A stretch of DNA of 64,000 bases from Eubacteriales bacterium (GTDB lineage Bacteria > Bacillota > Clostridia > Lachnospirales > Lachnospiraceae). Positions within the stretch are counted from its first letter, which is position 1, and each line of letters starts with the position of its first letter. The stretch lies in the NCBI GenBank assembly GCA_030536575.1, contig JAUNPS010000011.1:1-64000 (forward strand). The letters run 5' to 3'. The translations under genes and the position numbers were made by a program. The notes below the pieces were generated by a model. It saw only the letters and a list, made by a program, of their open reading frames with translations. It had not been told where the DNA came from and did not search any database. Below are positions 25,554 to 34,847 of the stretch, one piece after another.

Positions 25554-26507
25554 CTATTTCGCCGCGTAAGTCCTGACCAGCTTCCCCTGTACCACGAAAC
25601 GGGTCGTCTCGTCTCCGGTGCAGGTGGACAGGGTCACGATCTTATCCGAGGAAGTCACCTCCACGTCTGCGGTGTCCACCTGGGACTGCATCATCGCCAC
25701 GTCCAGATAGTCCTGAAATTCTGTGCGTGTGCCAAAATTTAAATTATAGGTGCTGCTGACCGTGCCGACGGTTGTGCAGTTGAAAATTTCATATTTGTAA
25801 ATGCGTGTCGGAGTGTAAATCCAGAAATAGTGATCCGAATCGTACACGCCGTCTTCCAGGAATTTTCGCAGGGTGCCGAACATGGAGCCGTCTTTCATGT
25901 TGTGTCCGTAGATGATTGTATTGTCATCCTGGAAATTCACGTCATTGAGATAGTCCATGAAAATGCATCCGGCAAAATTTTCCACCCCTTCGAAGGTGCG
26001 GTGCAGATAATACTCATTATCTTCCCCCTGGGTCACTGGATAGCTGATATCCAGCGCACCCACTTTCAGCCAGCCGATAATGTCCTCATTGATCGCCTGA
26101 AGGCTCTCGAAATCCACCGGATTCTTCATATAATAGATCTTTTTCTTTTTAACTTCTCCGGTTTCCGAGTCGGTTTCGGTCTCGTAGGTAAAGGCCTCCG
26201 TATCCTCCTCTGCGGCCTTGCTGGCCTCTTCCGTGGAATCCGTGGAATCGGCTTCACTCCCAGTCACAACCACGCCGTCTTCCGGCTCGGCGGCCGCCTG
26301 CGTCTCCTCCTCCGGAACGTCCGGTTCTTCCGGGTTTTCGAGATCCGCATACCGCTCCAGGGCGCTGTATTCGTCGCTGCCCTGCTTATAATCCAGATAA
26401 ATGCTTACTAATTTATATGCAGAAAAGCAGAACACGCCCAGGGCAATGATCAGAATCATTGTCCGAAGCACGGATCCTGCTCTTCTTTTCTTTCTGTTTT
26501 GCTTCAT
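25554..26507 (-). CDS. srtB: Class B sortase
   Basis: 317 residues. N-terminal membrane anchor (~14-35), then an acidic, Glu/Thr-rich linker (~50-125), then the sortase B domain: YGHNMKDGSMFGTLRKF with catalytic His near 201, LSTCTG with Cys296 and TRFVVQGKL with Arg303. Cleaves a sorting motif and joins surface proteins to peptidoglycan or pilin. Its ATG overlaps the stop of the histidine kinase (ATGA). The long acidic linker is unusual for SrtB. No substrate with an obvious sorting motif is beside it. Confidence 0.92.
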   Translation of the reverse strand: MKQNRKKRRAGSVLRTMILIIALGVFCFSAYKLVSIYLDYKQGSDEYSALERYADLENPEEPDVPEEETQAAAEPEDGVVVTGSEADSTDSTEEASKAAEEDTEAFTYETETDSETGEVKKKKIYYMKNPVDFESLQAINEDIIGWLKVGALDISYPVTQGEDNEYYLHRTFEGVENFAGCIFMDYLNDVNFQDDNTIIYGHNMKDGSMFGTLRKFLEDGVYDSDHYFWIYTPTRIYKYEIFNCTTVGTVSSTYNLNFGTRTEFQDYLDVAMMQSQVDTADVEVTSSDKIVTLSTCTGDETTRFVVQGKLVRTYAAK

Positions 26508-27664
26508 TTCAGCCTTCCCTTCTTTTTCGCTGCCGGCTGTTCCTGATGGCTTGGCAGGCGCACCGTAAACCGGGTGCTGTAGCTGCTGCTGGATGCTTCG
26601 ATGGTTCCGCCGTGGAGCTCCGTGATTTCTCTCGCAATGGAAAGGCCCAGGCCCGCGCCTCCGGTCTGGCTGGATCTGGCGTTATCCACCCGGTAGAATT
26701 TCTCAAATATCGAAGTCAGCTTCTGCTGGGGAATGGGGTCGCCCTGGTTTGTGAAAACGATCACAATCAGGTTCCGCTCCCGGCTGGCCTGGATGTCGAT
26801 GTTCGTCCCCGGATAGCTGTAGGCAATGGCATTGCGCAGAAGATTGTCGAATACCCGTGCCAATTTGTCCGGGTCGCCGTCCACGATCAGGTCGTCGTCC
26901 GTGTGAATGGAGCAAGTCAGGGACTTGCTTCCCAGGACGGCGTAGCTCTCGTCCGCGAGCTGTTCCAGCATCAGGGAAAGGTTTACCCGCTCTTTTTCCA
27001 GGACAATGTCCTGAAGGTTAAACCGGGTGATCTCGAAAAATTCGTTGATCAGCTCGCCCAGCCGCAGGGATTTTTCCAGCGCAATGTGCGTATATTTGAC
27101 CCGCTCATCCCGCTCCATCTCCGGCTGCTCGTCCAGCATGGTCAGATAGGCGATGATCGACGTCAGCGGCGTCTTCAGGTCGTGGGCCAGAAAGACGACC
27201 AGATCGTTTTTCTTCTGTTCGCTTTCATTGGCAGCCAGTTCCCGGCGGCGAAGGGTCATTTTCAGGGTATTCAGCCGCTCCGCGATGGGGCGCAGCTCCG
27301 GCTCCAGCGTCACCGGCTCATCGGATTCGCTTAAAATATTTTCGATCTCCTGGCCGATTTCCTGAAGATAATTCGTGATTTTCGAAATCGCGAAATAGAA
27401 GAAGATCAAAAACAGCAGAATAAATCCCAACGCAACGAGCAGGTCTTTATTATCCATAAAAATCCGCCCGTACCACAGATCGGCCTGCGCGTGGGTCATG
27501 CCGCACCGCTCCATCAGGGAAATCGCCATCTCCTGAAACCCGTCCTGGAACAGGCCGTCGATCAGAAGGACTAAAATCCCGTATCCCACGGCCAGAGCCA
27601 GGAAGGTGGACACAATCGTCCGCAGCATCAGGCTCCATTTTAGTGTTCGGTAATTATTTTTCAA
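26504..27664 (-). CDS. Sensor histidine kinase (VanS/CroS-like layout)
   Basis: 386 residues, start TTG at 27662-27664. Two membrane segments (about 13-33 and 77-97), HAMP-like region, H box FLAHDLKTPLTSI (His161), N box LLRNAIAYSYPG, G boxes FTNQGDPI and GGAGLGLSIAREI. It overlaps the regulator gene by 11 bp and the sortase by 4 bp. Probably senses the envelope and controls wall or surface genes. Confidence 0.93.
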   Translation of the reverse strand: MKNNYRTLKWSLMLRTIVSTFLALAVGYGILVLLIDGLFQDGFQEMAISLMERCGMTHAQADLWYGRIFMDNKDLLVALGFILLFLIFFYFAISKITNYLQEIGQEIENILSESDEPVTLEPELRPIAERLNTLKMTLRRRELAANESEQKKNDLVVFLAHDLKTPLTSIIAYLTMLDEQPEMERDERVKYTHIALEKSLRLGELINEFFEITRFNLQDIVLEKERVNLSLMLEQLADESYAVLGSKSLTCSIHTDDDLIVDGDPDKLARVFDNLLRNAIAYSYPGTNIDIQASRERNLIVIVFTNQGDPIPQQKLTSIFEKFYRVDNARSSQTGGAGLGLSIAREITELHGGTIEASSSSYSTRFTVRLPSHQEQPAAKKKGRLK

Positions 27665-28349
27665 CCCGGTATCCCACTCCCCAGACGGTCTTGATGAAAT
27701 CCGACTTTCCTGTGGGGCCGCTCATTTTTTCCCGCAGGTGGCGGATATGTACCATGACCGTATTGTTGCTGTTTTTGTAGTATTTTTCTTTCCAGACCTG
27801 CTCGAAGAGCTGTTCGGAGCTGATCACCTGGCCCCTGTTTTCGCAGAGGATCCACAGAATGTCAAATTCGATGGGCGTCAGCGTCAGTTTCTTTTCATTA
27901 TAAATGCATTCGTGAGTGTTCCGGTTCAGCAGAAGCCCGGCGAAGTCGATGATATCTTCCTGGGCTTTGCTGCCTTCGTTGTATTTTGTGAAGCGGCGAA
28001 GCTGAGCTTTGACTCTGGCCACCAGTTCCAGGGGGTTAAAGGGCTTGGCGATGTAGTCGTCAGCCCCCAGAGTCAGCCCGTTGATTTTATCCATGTATTC
28101 GGTTTTTGCCGTCAGCATGATGACCGGGAAGGTGTAGGTTTCCCGGATTTTCTGTAAAATCGTGAAGCCGTCGATATCCGGCAGCATCACATCCAGAAGC
28201 GCCATGTCCGGTTTCTCCTCCTCAACCAGACGAAGCGCGTCGCGTCCGCAGTAGCACTTGATCACATCGTAGTTTTCATTTTGCAGATAGAGCGCTACCA
28301 CATCGGTAATCTCCCTTTCATCATCTACGATCAGTATTTTACTCCCCAT
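27654..28349 (-). CDS. OmpR-family response regulator (VanR-like)
   Basis: 231 residues; ATG with AGGAGGACAAA upstream. Receiver with Asp53 (MALLDVMLPD), Lys in YIAKPFNPLE, then winged helix (LTPIEFDILWILCENRGQVI, NTVMVHIRHLREKM). First gene of the regulator-kinase-sortase unit, 39 bp after the asnS stop. Confidence 0.93.
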   Translation of the reverse strand: MGSKILIVDDEREITDVVALYLQNENYDVIKCYCGRDALRLVEEEKPDMALLDVMLPDIDGFTILQKIRETYTFPVIMLTAKTEYMDKINGLTLGADDYIAKPFNPLELVARVKAQLRRFTKYNEGSKAQEDIIDFAGLLLNRNTHECIYNEKKLTLTPIEFDILWILCENRGQVISSEQLFEQVWKEKYYKNSNNTVMVHIRHLREKMSGPTGKSDFIKTVWGVGYRVEK

Positions 28350-28388
28350 TTTGTCCTCCTATTTCTTTCCTGCCTGGGCTTTTGATTC

Positions 28389-29780
28389 TTACAGTTCGCA
28401 GTTTCCGACCGTCCGCGGGAATGGAACCACGTCGCGGATGTTCCCCATGCCGGTCACGTACATCACCAGACGCTCGAAGCCAAGGCCGAATCCGGCGTGG
28501 TGGGTGGAACCGTATTTCCGGAGGTCGAGGTAGAATTCATAGTCTTCCTTGCGCAGATGCAGCTCTTCCATCCGGGCAACCAGGGTGTCGTAGTCGTCCT
28601 CTCTCTGGCTGCCGCCGATGATCTCGCCGATGCCCGGCACCAGGCAGTCCATAGCCGCTACGGTCTTCTTGTCTTCGTTCAGTTTCATATAGAAGGCTTT
28701 GATTTCCTTCGGATAGTCGGTGACGAAGACCGGACGTTTGAAGATCTGCTCGGTCAGATAGCGCTCGTGCTCAGTCTGGAGGTCGCAGCCCCAGGATACT
28801 TTGTATTCGAATTTGTCGTTGTTCTTTTCGAGAAGCTCGATGGCTTCGGTGTAGGTCACATGGCCGAAATCGGAATTTACCACGTGCTCCAGGCGCTCGA
28901 TGAGGCCCTTGTCCACAAAGGAATTGAAAAAGGCCATCTCTTCCGGAGCGTGCTCCATCGCGTAACGGATGACGAATTTCAGCATGCTTTCCGCCAGTAT
29001 CATGTCGTCTTTCAGGTCTGCGAAGGCAATTTCCGGCTCGATCATCCAGAATTCCGCCGCGTGGCGGGTAGTGTTCGAATTCTCGGCGCGGAAGGTGGGG
29101 CCAAAGGTGTAGATGTTCCGGAAGGCCTGGGCGTAGGTTTCGCCGTCGAGCTGGCCGCTGACGGTGAGGTTCGTGGCTTTTCCGAAGAAGTCTTTGGAGT
29201 AGTCTACGGAGCCGTCCGGGGTCTTCGGAATGTTATTCAGATCCATGGTGGTCACCTGGAACATTTCGCCTGCACCTTCACAGTCGCTGCTGGTGATCAG
29301 CGGGGTGTGCACATACACGAAGTCTCTTTCCTGGAAAAACTGATGAATCGCATAGGCCAGGAGGGAGCGCACGCGGAAAACTGCCTGGAAGGCGTTCGTC
29401 CGGGGGCGCAGGTGGGAAATCGTGCGCAGGTATTCGAAGCTGTGGCGCTTTTTCTGGAGCGGGTAGTCCGGGGCGGAAGCGCCTTCCAGGGTGATTTCGG
29501 TGGCCTGGATTTCGAAGGGCTGCTTGGCCTGGGGCGTCGCTACCAGGGTTCCTTTTACGATGATGGCTGCGCCGACATTAATTTTTGTGATTTCTGCAAA
29601 GTTTTCCTGGGTATCGTGGTAAACGATCTGCAGGGTTTCGAAAAAAGTCCCGTCGTGGAGGACAATGAAGCCGAAGGCTTTCGAATCGCGGTTGCTGCGT
29701 ACCCAGCCGCCGACTTGTATTTCTTTGTCGAGATAGGCTTCCCGGTTTTTAAAAATTTCTCTTACGGTTGTTAAATTCAT
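28389..29780 (-). CDS. asnS: Asparaginyl-tRNA synthetase
   Basis: 463 residues. OB-fold anticodon domain ([20 protein letters not shown]) then class II core: motif 2 [20 protein letters not shown] and motif 3 [15 protein letters not shown]. Ends [12 protein letters not shown], close to the usual PFPRTPxxxxF end. Charges tRNA-Asn. No T-box leader is seen upstream. Confidence 0.96.
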   Translation of the reverse strand: MNLTTVREIFKNREAYLDKEIQVGGWVRSNRDSKAFGFIVLHDGTFFETLQIVYHDTQENFAEITKINVGAAIIVKGTLVATPQAKQPFEIQATEITLEGASAPDYPLQKKRHSFEYLRTISHLRPRTNAFQAVFRVRSLLAYAIHQFFQERDFVYVHTPLITSSDCEGAGEMFQVTTMDLNNIPKTPDGSVDYSKDFFGKATNLTVSGQLDGETYAQAFRNIYTFGPTFRAENSNTTRHAAEFWMIEPEIAFADLKDDMILAESMLKFVIRYAMEHAPEEMAFFNSFVDKGLIERLEHVVNSDFGHVTYTEAIELLEKNNDKFEYKVSWGCDLQTEHERYLTEQIFKRPVFVTDYPKEIKAFYMKLNEDKKTVAAMDCLVPGIGEIIGGSQREDDYDTLVARMEELHLRKEDYEFYLDLRKYGSTHHAGFGLGFERLVMYVTGMGNIRDVVPFPRTVGNCEL

Positions 29781-29835
29781 GGTCTTGATTCCTTTTTCTG
29801 ATTTTTTAACGGCGCCTGGCCGTTTTTCTTGTTAT

Positions 29836-29864
29836 AGTATAGCCTATTCGCTCCAGGGATGCAA
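29836..29864 (-). promoter_or_regulatory. Promoter of asnS
   Basis: Minus strand TTGCAT (29859-29864), 17-base spacer, TATACT (29836-29841), 56 bp before the ATG. A hairpin AACGGC/GCCGTT lies in the short leader. Confidence 0.7.
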
Positions 29865-29885
29865 GCCGGGGACTGGGATTTTCTT

Positions 29886-32111
29886 CTAAAATTGCAGGAT
29901 TTCTGTTTCCGCGAAGGCCTCTGCCATGTCAAAAGCGGTGATCTGTTCGTCGCTTACCAGATAAAAAGTATCGCCAATGTAGCAGCCGCGCAGATCCCAG
30001 GTGTCTACATAGTCGCCCTGGCTGGCTTTCAGGCTGTGGGCCATCTGGTTTTGGAAGCCGTCAGCGTCGGTGTAGGAAAAGACCAGGTAATTGGTATCTA
30101 CGGCCAGGCCGATGAGGTTCTTTTCCGGGTCGGCCAGGATGGCTTTATAATTGGAGATGCCCGGACAGCTATAGGTGTCTTCGATCACGTATTTGCAGAT
30201 TTCCGTTACATTCGACGGGTCGGAGACGTCAAACATGGACAGTTTGATTCCTTTCGAAATTCCGGTATCCGGGTCGGTTTCGTAGCCAATGCCGAGAAGC
30301 CGGTCTGTCCCGTAAAAATGCAGGTAGGAGGAAAATCCGGTCACTTTCAGTTCGCCCAGGATTGTCGGGTTTTCGGGGTCTGACAGGTCTACGGAAAACA
30401 GGGGATCCACGTTTCGGTAGGTGACAAAGTAGCCGGTGTCCTGGAGGAAGCGGGCGGACTGGATGGTTTCGCCCTGGGCCAGGTCGGTGATCTGTCCGCA
30501 GACATTCATTTCTTCGTCAAGGACGTACAGAGCATTCTTTGTCGTGGCGTCCTCGTAAACAGTGGTCACAACCCGCAGATTTCCATTCCATTCGTTCATG
30601 GAAAAGCTGTTGTTTAGATAGCCTTTTACAGCGCCCGCCGCTTCCGGGGTAAGCTGGCCGTCCTGGTAGGCGCAGCGCAGGATTTTCGTGTAGTTGCCGC
30701 CGGATTCCGTCCACTGGTTCATGACAATGTAGATGTTTTCCTGGCTTACGTAATAATCGGAAGCGCCGGAGACAAAGGCTTTCTGGTCGCAGATGGTGTC
30801 CGGATTTTCCAGGTCGATGGCAGCCGCTACCAGATAGGAACTGCTCTGGTATTCATAGGGAAGGTAAATATCGTCTGCGGAAAGCGCTTCCCCGTCTGCC
30901 AGCGGAATGAAAATACTGCCGCTTCGCTCTTTTTTCAGAACCGGGAAGTATTCGCTGAATACGTACAGGTAGTTTCCGTTTTTCCGGGATGTCCGGTAGG
31001 AACCGCTGAGGGAGGTCTGTCCGGCGAGAACCGGTGCGGTTCGGTCGGAAATGTCGTAGGTGTAGATTTGGGTGACTTCCTGTTCGTTCATCCAATAGGT
31101 GTCCGAGTCGTTGTTTTTGTCCAGCGTGACTTCGTAGGTGGTGCCGATCAGGGTCAGGCGGTCGCCGTCCAGGTACATTTCGGAGACGGTGACGCTGCTG
31201 GACTGGTCGGGGACGGCGGTTTCGGACTGTTGGGTCAGGGTGCTGCCGTCGGCCTGGATGATGCGGAAGCTGCCGGTGGTGTCCAGGATGTAGAAGTATT
31301 GGCCGTCGGTTTTTACGACGTCGCCTTCGTCTACGCCGAGTTCCTGGAGGTTGGTTTTGGAGTAGTCGGAGCTTTCGTCCACGGCTGCGCTTTCGATTGC
31401 CATGGTTCCTGATGACATGGAGGAGACGTCCGCGCTGGCGTCTTCCATTACTTCGCCTTCCAGGAGGACGCCGACGCCGCGGGCGTATAAGGTGTCGCTG
31501 GTGTCGCTTATGGAGTAAAAGTTCTCTTTTAATTTTTCATAAAGTTCGTCGTAGCTTTCGGCGGGGTGGAAGGCGGAGGTGGCGGCTTCAGCCGTCGCGG
31601 CGTCTTCGTCGGTGTTTTCCGGCACCCCTGTTTCGGCCAGGGCGCTTTCCTCGGCCGCCTCTTCTGCTGCGTTTTCCGGGGCCGCCGTTTCGGACACAGC
31701 GCTGCCGCCAGTGGCGTTTTCGGCCGCGCTTTCCGGGGCCGCTGCCAGCGTCACCTCCGCCGTATCCTCCAGCATCTCTTGCTCTTCCGCGATGTCCTCG
31801 GCTGCATTTTCCGGCGCTGCCATTTCAGCCTCGGTGCTACCCCCGGTCTCCGCCGTCGTCACCGCCCGGCTCTTCGCCGTCTCATTCCCCTTCACCGTCC
31901 CATCCTCCGCAATCCGCCCGGCCTGCCACACCCCCACCGCCAGCACCAGCAGCGCCGCCGCCACCCCGCCGACCCGGTAAACCGGGAACCGCCTCCGCTC
32001 CTGCCTGGTTCCTTTCAGCCGCTTTTCCATCTCCTCCGGCTCCAGGCTCTTCGGTACTTCCACATTTTCCGCACTATCCTGAATTTCCTTCATCCATTTC
32101 TTATCATCCAT
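29886..32111 (-). CDS. Membrane-anchored beta-propeller protein, probable anti-sigma factor
   Basis: 741 residues from the ATG at 32109-32111 (GGAGG 7 bases upstream). Residues ~1-50 are cytoplasmic and charged (KKWMKEIQDSAENVEVPKSL), next a membrane segment (VGGVAAALLVLAVGVWQA), then a long Ala/Glu/Thr-rich stretch (~70-170) with repeats like ETAAPENAAEEAAEESALAE, then an extracellular beta-propeller of the pfam Beta_propel type (NLQELGVDEGDVVKTDGQYF, MYLDGDRLTLIGTTYEV). It starts 12 bp after the ECF sigma gene, so it likely holds the sigma factor at the membrane. No zinc-binding anti-sigma motif is seen. Confidence 0.8.
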   Translation of the reverse strand: MDDKKWMKEIQDSAENVEVPKSLEPEEMEKRLKGTRQERRRFPVYRVGGVAAALLVLAVGVWQAGRIAEDGTVKGNETAKSRAVTTAETGGSTEAEMAAPENAAEDIAEEQEMLEDTAEVTLAAAPESAAENATGGSAVSETAAPENAAEEAAEESALAETGVPENTDEDAATAEAATSAFHPAESYDELYEKLKENFYSISDTSDTLYARGVGVLLEGEVMEDASADVSSMSSGTMAIESAAVDESSDYSKTNLQELGVDEGDVVKTDGQYFYILDTTGSFRIIQADGSTLTQQSETAVPDQSSSVTVSEMYLDGDRLTLIGTTYEVTLDKNNDSDTYWMNEQEVTQIYTYDISDRTAPVLAGQTSLSGSYRTSRKNGNYLYVFSEYFPVLKKERSGSIFIPLADGEALSADDIYLPYEYQSSSYLVAAAIDLENPDTICDQKAFVSGASDYYVSQENIYIVMNQWTESGGNYTKILRCAYQDGQLTPEAAGAVKGYLNNSFSMNEWNGNLRVVTTVYEDATTKNALYVLDEEMNVCGQITDLAQGETIQSARFLQDTGYFVTYRNVDPLFSVDLSDPENPTILGELKVTGFSSYLHFYGTDRLLGIGYETDPDTGISKGIKLSMFDVSDPSNVTEICKYVIEDTYSCPGISNYKAILADPEKNLIGLAVDTNYLVFSYTDADGFQNQMAHSLKASQGDYVDTWDLRGCYIGDTFYLVSDEQITAFDMAEAFAETEILQF

Positions 32112-32123
32112 GGTCAATCCTCC

Positions 32124-32642
32124 TTACTGCCTCGTCAACATTTTTTCCAGCTTCTTCAGTGCCCGCGCCTGCTTCGACCGAACCGTATTATGGCTCTGCC
32201 CCAGAAACGTCCCGATCTCCCTGCTGGTATACCCCGCAAAAAGATTCATCGACAAAATCAGCCGTTCCTCATCCAAAAGCCGCGCAAACGCCATCTTCAC
32301 ATCCAACTGATCGTTCCAATCCCCCTCCTGGGCCTCCAGCTCCTCCGGAAGCTCCTCGGTCTTCTGCAGATACATCTTCAGCCGCATCCGACACTTATTC
32401 GACAAAATCCGGAAAATCCACGCCCGGAAAGACTCTACCCTGCGAAGCCCCGGAATCTGAACCCAGGCATCCAGTACCGTATCGCTCACCACATCCTCCG
32501 CATCCTGGGGATTCTTCAGCGTATACAGCGCAAACCGATACATTTCCCGGTATACCTGCTTATAAAGCTCTGCAAAACTGGCCGTATCCCCTTTTCGCGC
32601 TTTTCGTACCAGTTCCACCTCGTTTTCGATAGAATTGTGCAT
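32124..32642 (-). CDS. ECF-type RNA polymerase sigma factor
   Basis: 172 residues, ATG with perfect GGAGGTGATC. Region 2: FAELYKQVYREMYRFALYTL, NPQDAEDVVSDTVLDAWVQI, RAWIFRILSNKC. Region 4: LFAGYTSREIGTFLGQSHNT, VRSKQARALKKLEKML. Directs RNA polymerase to a stress or envelope regulon, probably controlled by the next gene. Upstream on the minus strand GCAAC and a TGTATC-like -10 could form an autoregulated promoter. Confidence 0.93.
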   Translation of the reverse strand: MHNSIENEVELVRKARKGDTASFAELYKQVYREMYRFALYTLKNPQDAEDVVSDTVLDAWVQIPGLRRVESFRAWIFRILSNKCRMRLKMYLQKTEELPEELEAQEGDWNDQLDVKMAFARLLDEERLILSMNLFAGYTSREIGTFLGQSHNTVRSKQARALKKLEKMLTRQ

Positions 32643-32741
32643 CCGATCACCTCCCGTTTCTTCTTCCTTTATTGATACAGTGTCATCTTTTTCCCGGATT
32701 GTTGCAATGAAATAAAAAAAATATAAACATTTTCAATTTAT

Positions 32742-32770
32742 TTGCTTTTTCTTTTTTCTTGTCATATAAT
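32742..32770 (+). promoter_or_regulatory. Promoter of the DUF624 gene
   Basis: TTGCTT (32742-32747), 17-base spacer, TATAAT (32765-32770), 52 bp before the ATG. Divergent from the sigma-factor gene. Confidence 0.7.
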
Positions 32771-32821
32771 AAAGGACAGAATTCATTTACGAAAATAAAA
32801 GTACCAAGTGAGGAAAAAGTT

Positions 32822-33712
32822 ATGGATCGTATTTTTAACATGGATAATAAGTTCTTCACCTTCATGGGCCGGGTCGCCGACCTCATGATCCTGAACGTGC
32901 TCTTTATTATCTGCTGCATCCCGATTGTCACCATTGGCGCATCCGTTACCGCCATGTACTACGTCACCCTGAAAATTATCCGGAATGAAGATTCTTACAT
33001 AGCCCGCAGCTTCTTCAAGTCCTTTAAGGAAAACTTCAAGCAGTCCACCATCGTCTGGCTGATCTTCCTGGCCGGAGGCATCCTGCTGGTATTGGATTTT
33101 ATGATCATGCGGCAGGTCGAAGGCTCCTTCTCCACCGTTGTGACCTACGGGCTTGGCATCATCACCCTGGTTTACGCCATGGTACTGCTGTATGTTTTCC
33201 CCGTAATCTCCAGATTTTATAATACCACAAAAAACATCCTGCGAAACGCCCTTCTCATGTCCATCCGTCATCTTCCCTCGACACTGGCCATGCTGGCGAT
33301 TACCGTGATCCCCGTGCTTCTGACTCTTTTTATCGCAGAAGTCCTGGTGTACGGCTCCGTTGTCTGGATTATGGTCGGTTTCGCCCTGATCGCCCTCGCG
33401 AATTCCTGGTTCTTTAACCGGATCTTTAACAAATACATTCCCGAAGATGAGCAGGAAACCGATGAGGAGGAAGAGCTCGAAGATATCGGCGACTGGAGCG
33501 AACCGATCCCCGGCGTCACCCCGATTCCTTCCTTTGCAAGGAAAACCGAAGAGCCTTCCGACGAAGCGGAAGAAGCCCCGGCAGAAATCGAGGATACCTC
33601 GGAAGACTCCTCCGAGGATAGCGCTGACGACACAGAAGCTCCTTCCGAAGACACCGCTGACGACACAGATACTGCTGACGGCGAAGAAGCTTCCCCCGCA
33701 GAAACCGAATAA
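32822..33712 (+). CDS. DUF624 (YesL-like) membrane protein with long acidic tail
   Basis: 296 residues from ATG 32822 (GAGG upstream). Residues 1-210 are YesL/DUF624 with about five membrane segments: MDRIFNMDNKFFTFMGRVAD, LNVLFIICCIPIVTIGASVT, YVTLKIIRNEDSYIARSFFK. Residues ~215-296 are a hydrophilic tail, very rich in Asp, Glu, Ser and Ala (EDTSEDSSEDSADDTE). DUF624 genes normally sit in sugar ABC operons with YesM/YesN; here it is alone, and the tail is not usual for the family. Function unknown. Confidence 0.88.
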   Translation: MDRIFNMDNKFFTFMGRVADLMILNVLFIICCIPIVTIGASVTAMYYVTLKIIRNEDSYIARSFFKSFKENFKQSTIVWLIFLAGGILLVLDFMIMRQVEGSFSTVVTYGLGIITLVYAMVLLYVFPVISRFYNTTKNILRNALLMSIRHLPSTLAMLAITVIPVLLTLFIAEVLVYGSVVWIMVGFALIALANSWFFNRIFNKYIPEDEQETDEEEELEDIGDWSEPIPGVTPIPSFARKTEEPSDEAEEAPAEIEDTSEDSSEDSADDTEAPSEDTADDTDTADGEEASPAETE

Positions 33713-33737
33713 TCCTTTCGAACGAGTACACGAACAC

Positions 33738-33765
33738 AAAGGGCCGGCACATTGCCAGCCCTTTT
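33738..33765. terminator. Bidirectional terminator
   Basis: AAAGGGCCGGC-ACATT-GCCAGCCCTTT hairpin between the convergent DUF624 and hydrolase genes, flanked by TTTTC on the plus strand and TTTGTG on the minus strand. Confidence 0.75.
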
Positions 33766-33766
33766 C

Positions 33767-34705
33767 TTACGCCTTCTCTATCCGCGCTTCCAGCCACTCC
33801 CAAATGTCCGCAAACACCTGCTCCCGGTCCGTCTCCTTCAAAATCTCATGCCTGTCTGTCTCATACAGACGGCACGCAATGTCCTTCACCCCGACACGCT
33901 CCAGACTCTCCGCCGCCTTCCGGACACCCTTTCCGAAATTCCCCACCGGGTCGTCCGCGCCTGCCACGAAAAACACCGGAAGTTCCTTTGGCATCCGCGC
34001 CAGATACTCCGGGCTTGCGATTTTGTACAGGCTGTAAAACAGATTGTAATAGCCATTCAGCGTAAACAGGAAATTACAGGCCGGATCCGCGCAATACGCA
34101 TCCACCTGCTCTTCATCCTTCGAAAGCCAGTCGTGCCGCGTCCGCGGATTCTCGATACATCGGTTAAAGCCCCCGAACGCGATCTGATCGATCAGCTTGC
34201 TGCGGTAATGCCACCCGGTAACCTGCGCCATTCCCCAGCTAAGGGCCATCCCAGCCCAGGCCTCTCCCCGGCTATGCCATCCGGTTCCTGAAATCACAGC
34301 CCCAGTCAGGCCGTCTCCGTAGCAGCACAGGTATTGTCTCGCCAGAAACGAACCCATACTATGTCCCAGCAAAAAATACGGCACGTCCGGGTATTCTGCC
34401 TCAAACCTCCGGTGCAGCCGGTTCATATCCCGCAGCAGCGTGCGGTTTCCATCCTTTTCCGCGAAAAATCCCCAGTCCTCCTGGGAAGACACCGACTTTC
34501 CATGTCCCAGATGGTCATTTCCCACCACGACCACACCTCTGTCCGCCAGAAAACGTGCGAACTCGTCATAACGCTCGATATGCTCCACCATTCCATGGGC
34601 AATCTGCAGAACCGCCTTCACGTCCCCGTCCGGCCGCCAGCAAATCGCGTGAATACGGGTAATCCCATCGTTCGACTGATAAGTAAACTCTTTTTTCGTA
34701 CACAT
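33767..34705 (-). CDS. Alpha/beta hydrolase, monoacylglycerol lipase-like
   Basis: 312 residues of the lysophospholipase/Hydrolase_4 family: AVLQIAHGMVEHIERYDEFA, VVGNDHLGHGKS, nucleophile elbow YFLLGHSMGSFLARQY (Ser), late Asp in VFFVAGADDPVGNFG and His in YETDRHEILKE. Cytoplasmic, no signal peptide. Probably hydrolyses monoacylglycerols or related esters. Single-gene unit. Confidence 0.9.
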   Translation of the reverse strand: MCTKKEFTYQSNDGITRIHAICWRPDGDVKAVLQIAHGMVEHIERYDEFARFLADRGVVVVGNDHLGHGKSVSSQEDWGFFAEKDGNRTLLRDMNRLHRRFEAEYPDVPYFLLGHSMGSFLARQYLCCYGDGLTGAVISGTGWHSRGEAWAGMALSWGMAQVTGWHYRSKLIDQIAFGGFNRCIENPRTRHDWLSKDEEQVDAYCADPACNFLFTLNGYYNLFYSLYKIASPEYLARMPKELPVFFVAGADDPVGNFGKGVRKAAESLERVGVKDIACRLYETDRHEILKETDREQVFADIWEWLEARIEKA

Positions 34706-34738
34706 ACCTCCACCGCCTTTTCTTCCGGATTTGGTGCT

Positions 34739-34768
34739 ATTTTACCATAACTCTCCGCCCCCATGCAA
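34739..34768 (-). promoter_or_regulatory. Promoter of the hydrolase gene
   Basis: Minus strand TTGCAT (34763-34768), 18-base spacer, TAAAAT (34739-34744), 34 bp before the ATG. Confidence 0.55.
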
Positions 34769-34847
34769 TGTTTTCCCGAAAGAATAGCGCCGCCCATAAT
34801 TGTATGGAGTTAATCGTAAAATAGTTTGAATTCGTGTCGGTATAATT

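Noticed and set aside
28497-29774. 425-codon plus-strand frame
   Set aside because: Antisense of asnS; Val/Phe/Gly-rich shadow.
29781-29885. T-box riboswitch before asnS
   Set aside because: The gap is only ~105 bp, with no T-box sequence or specifier stem; only a short hairpin.
31397-32632. 411-codon Pro/Arg/Ser-rich plus-strand frame
   Set aside because: Antisense shadow of the beta-propeller and sigma genes; low complexity only.
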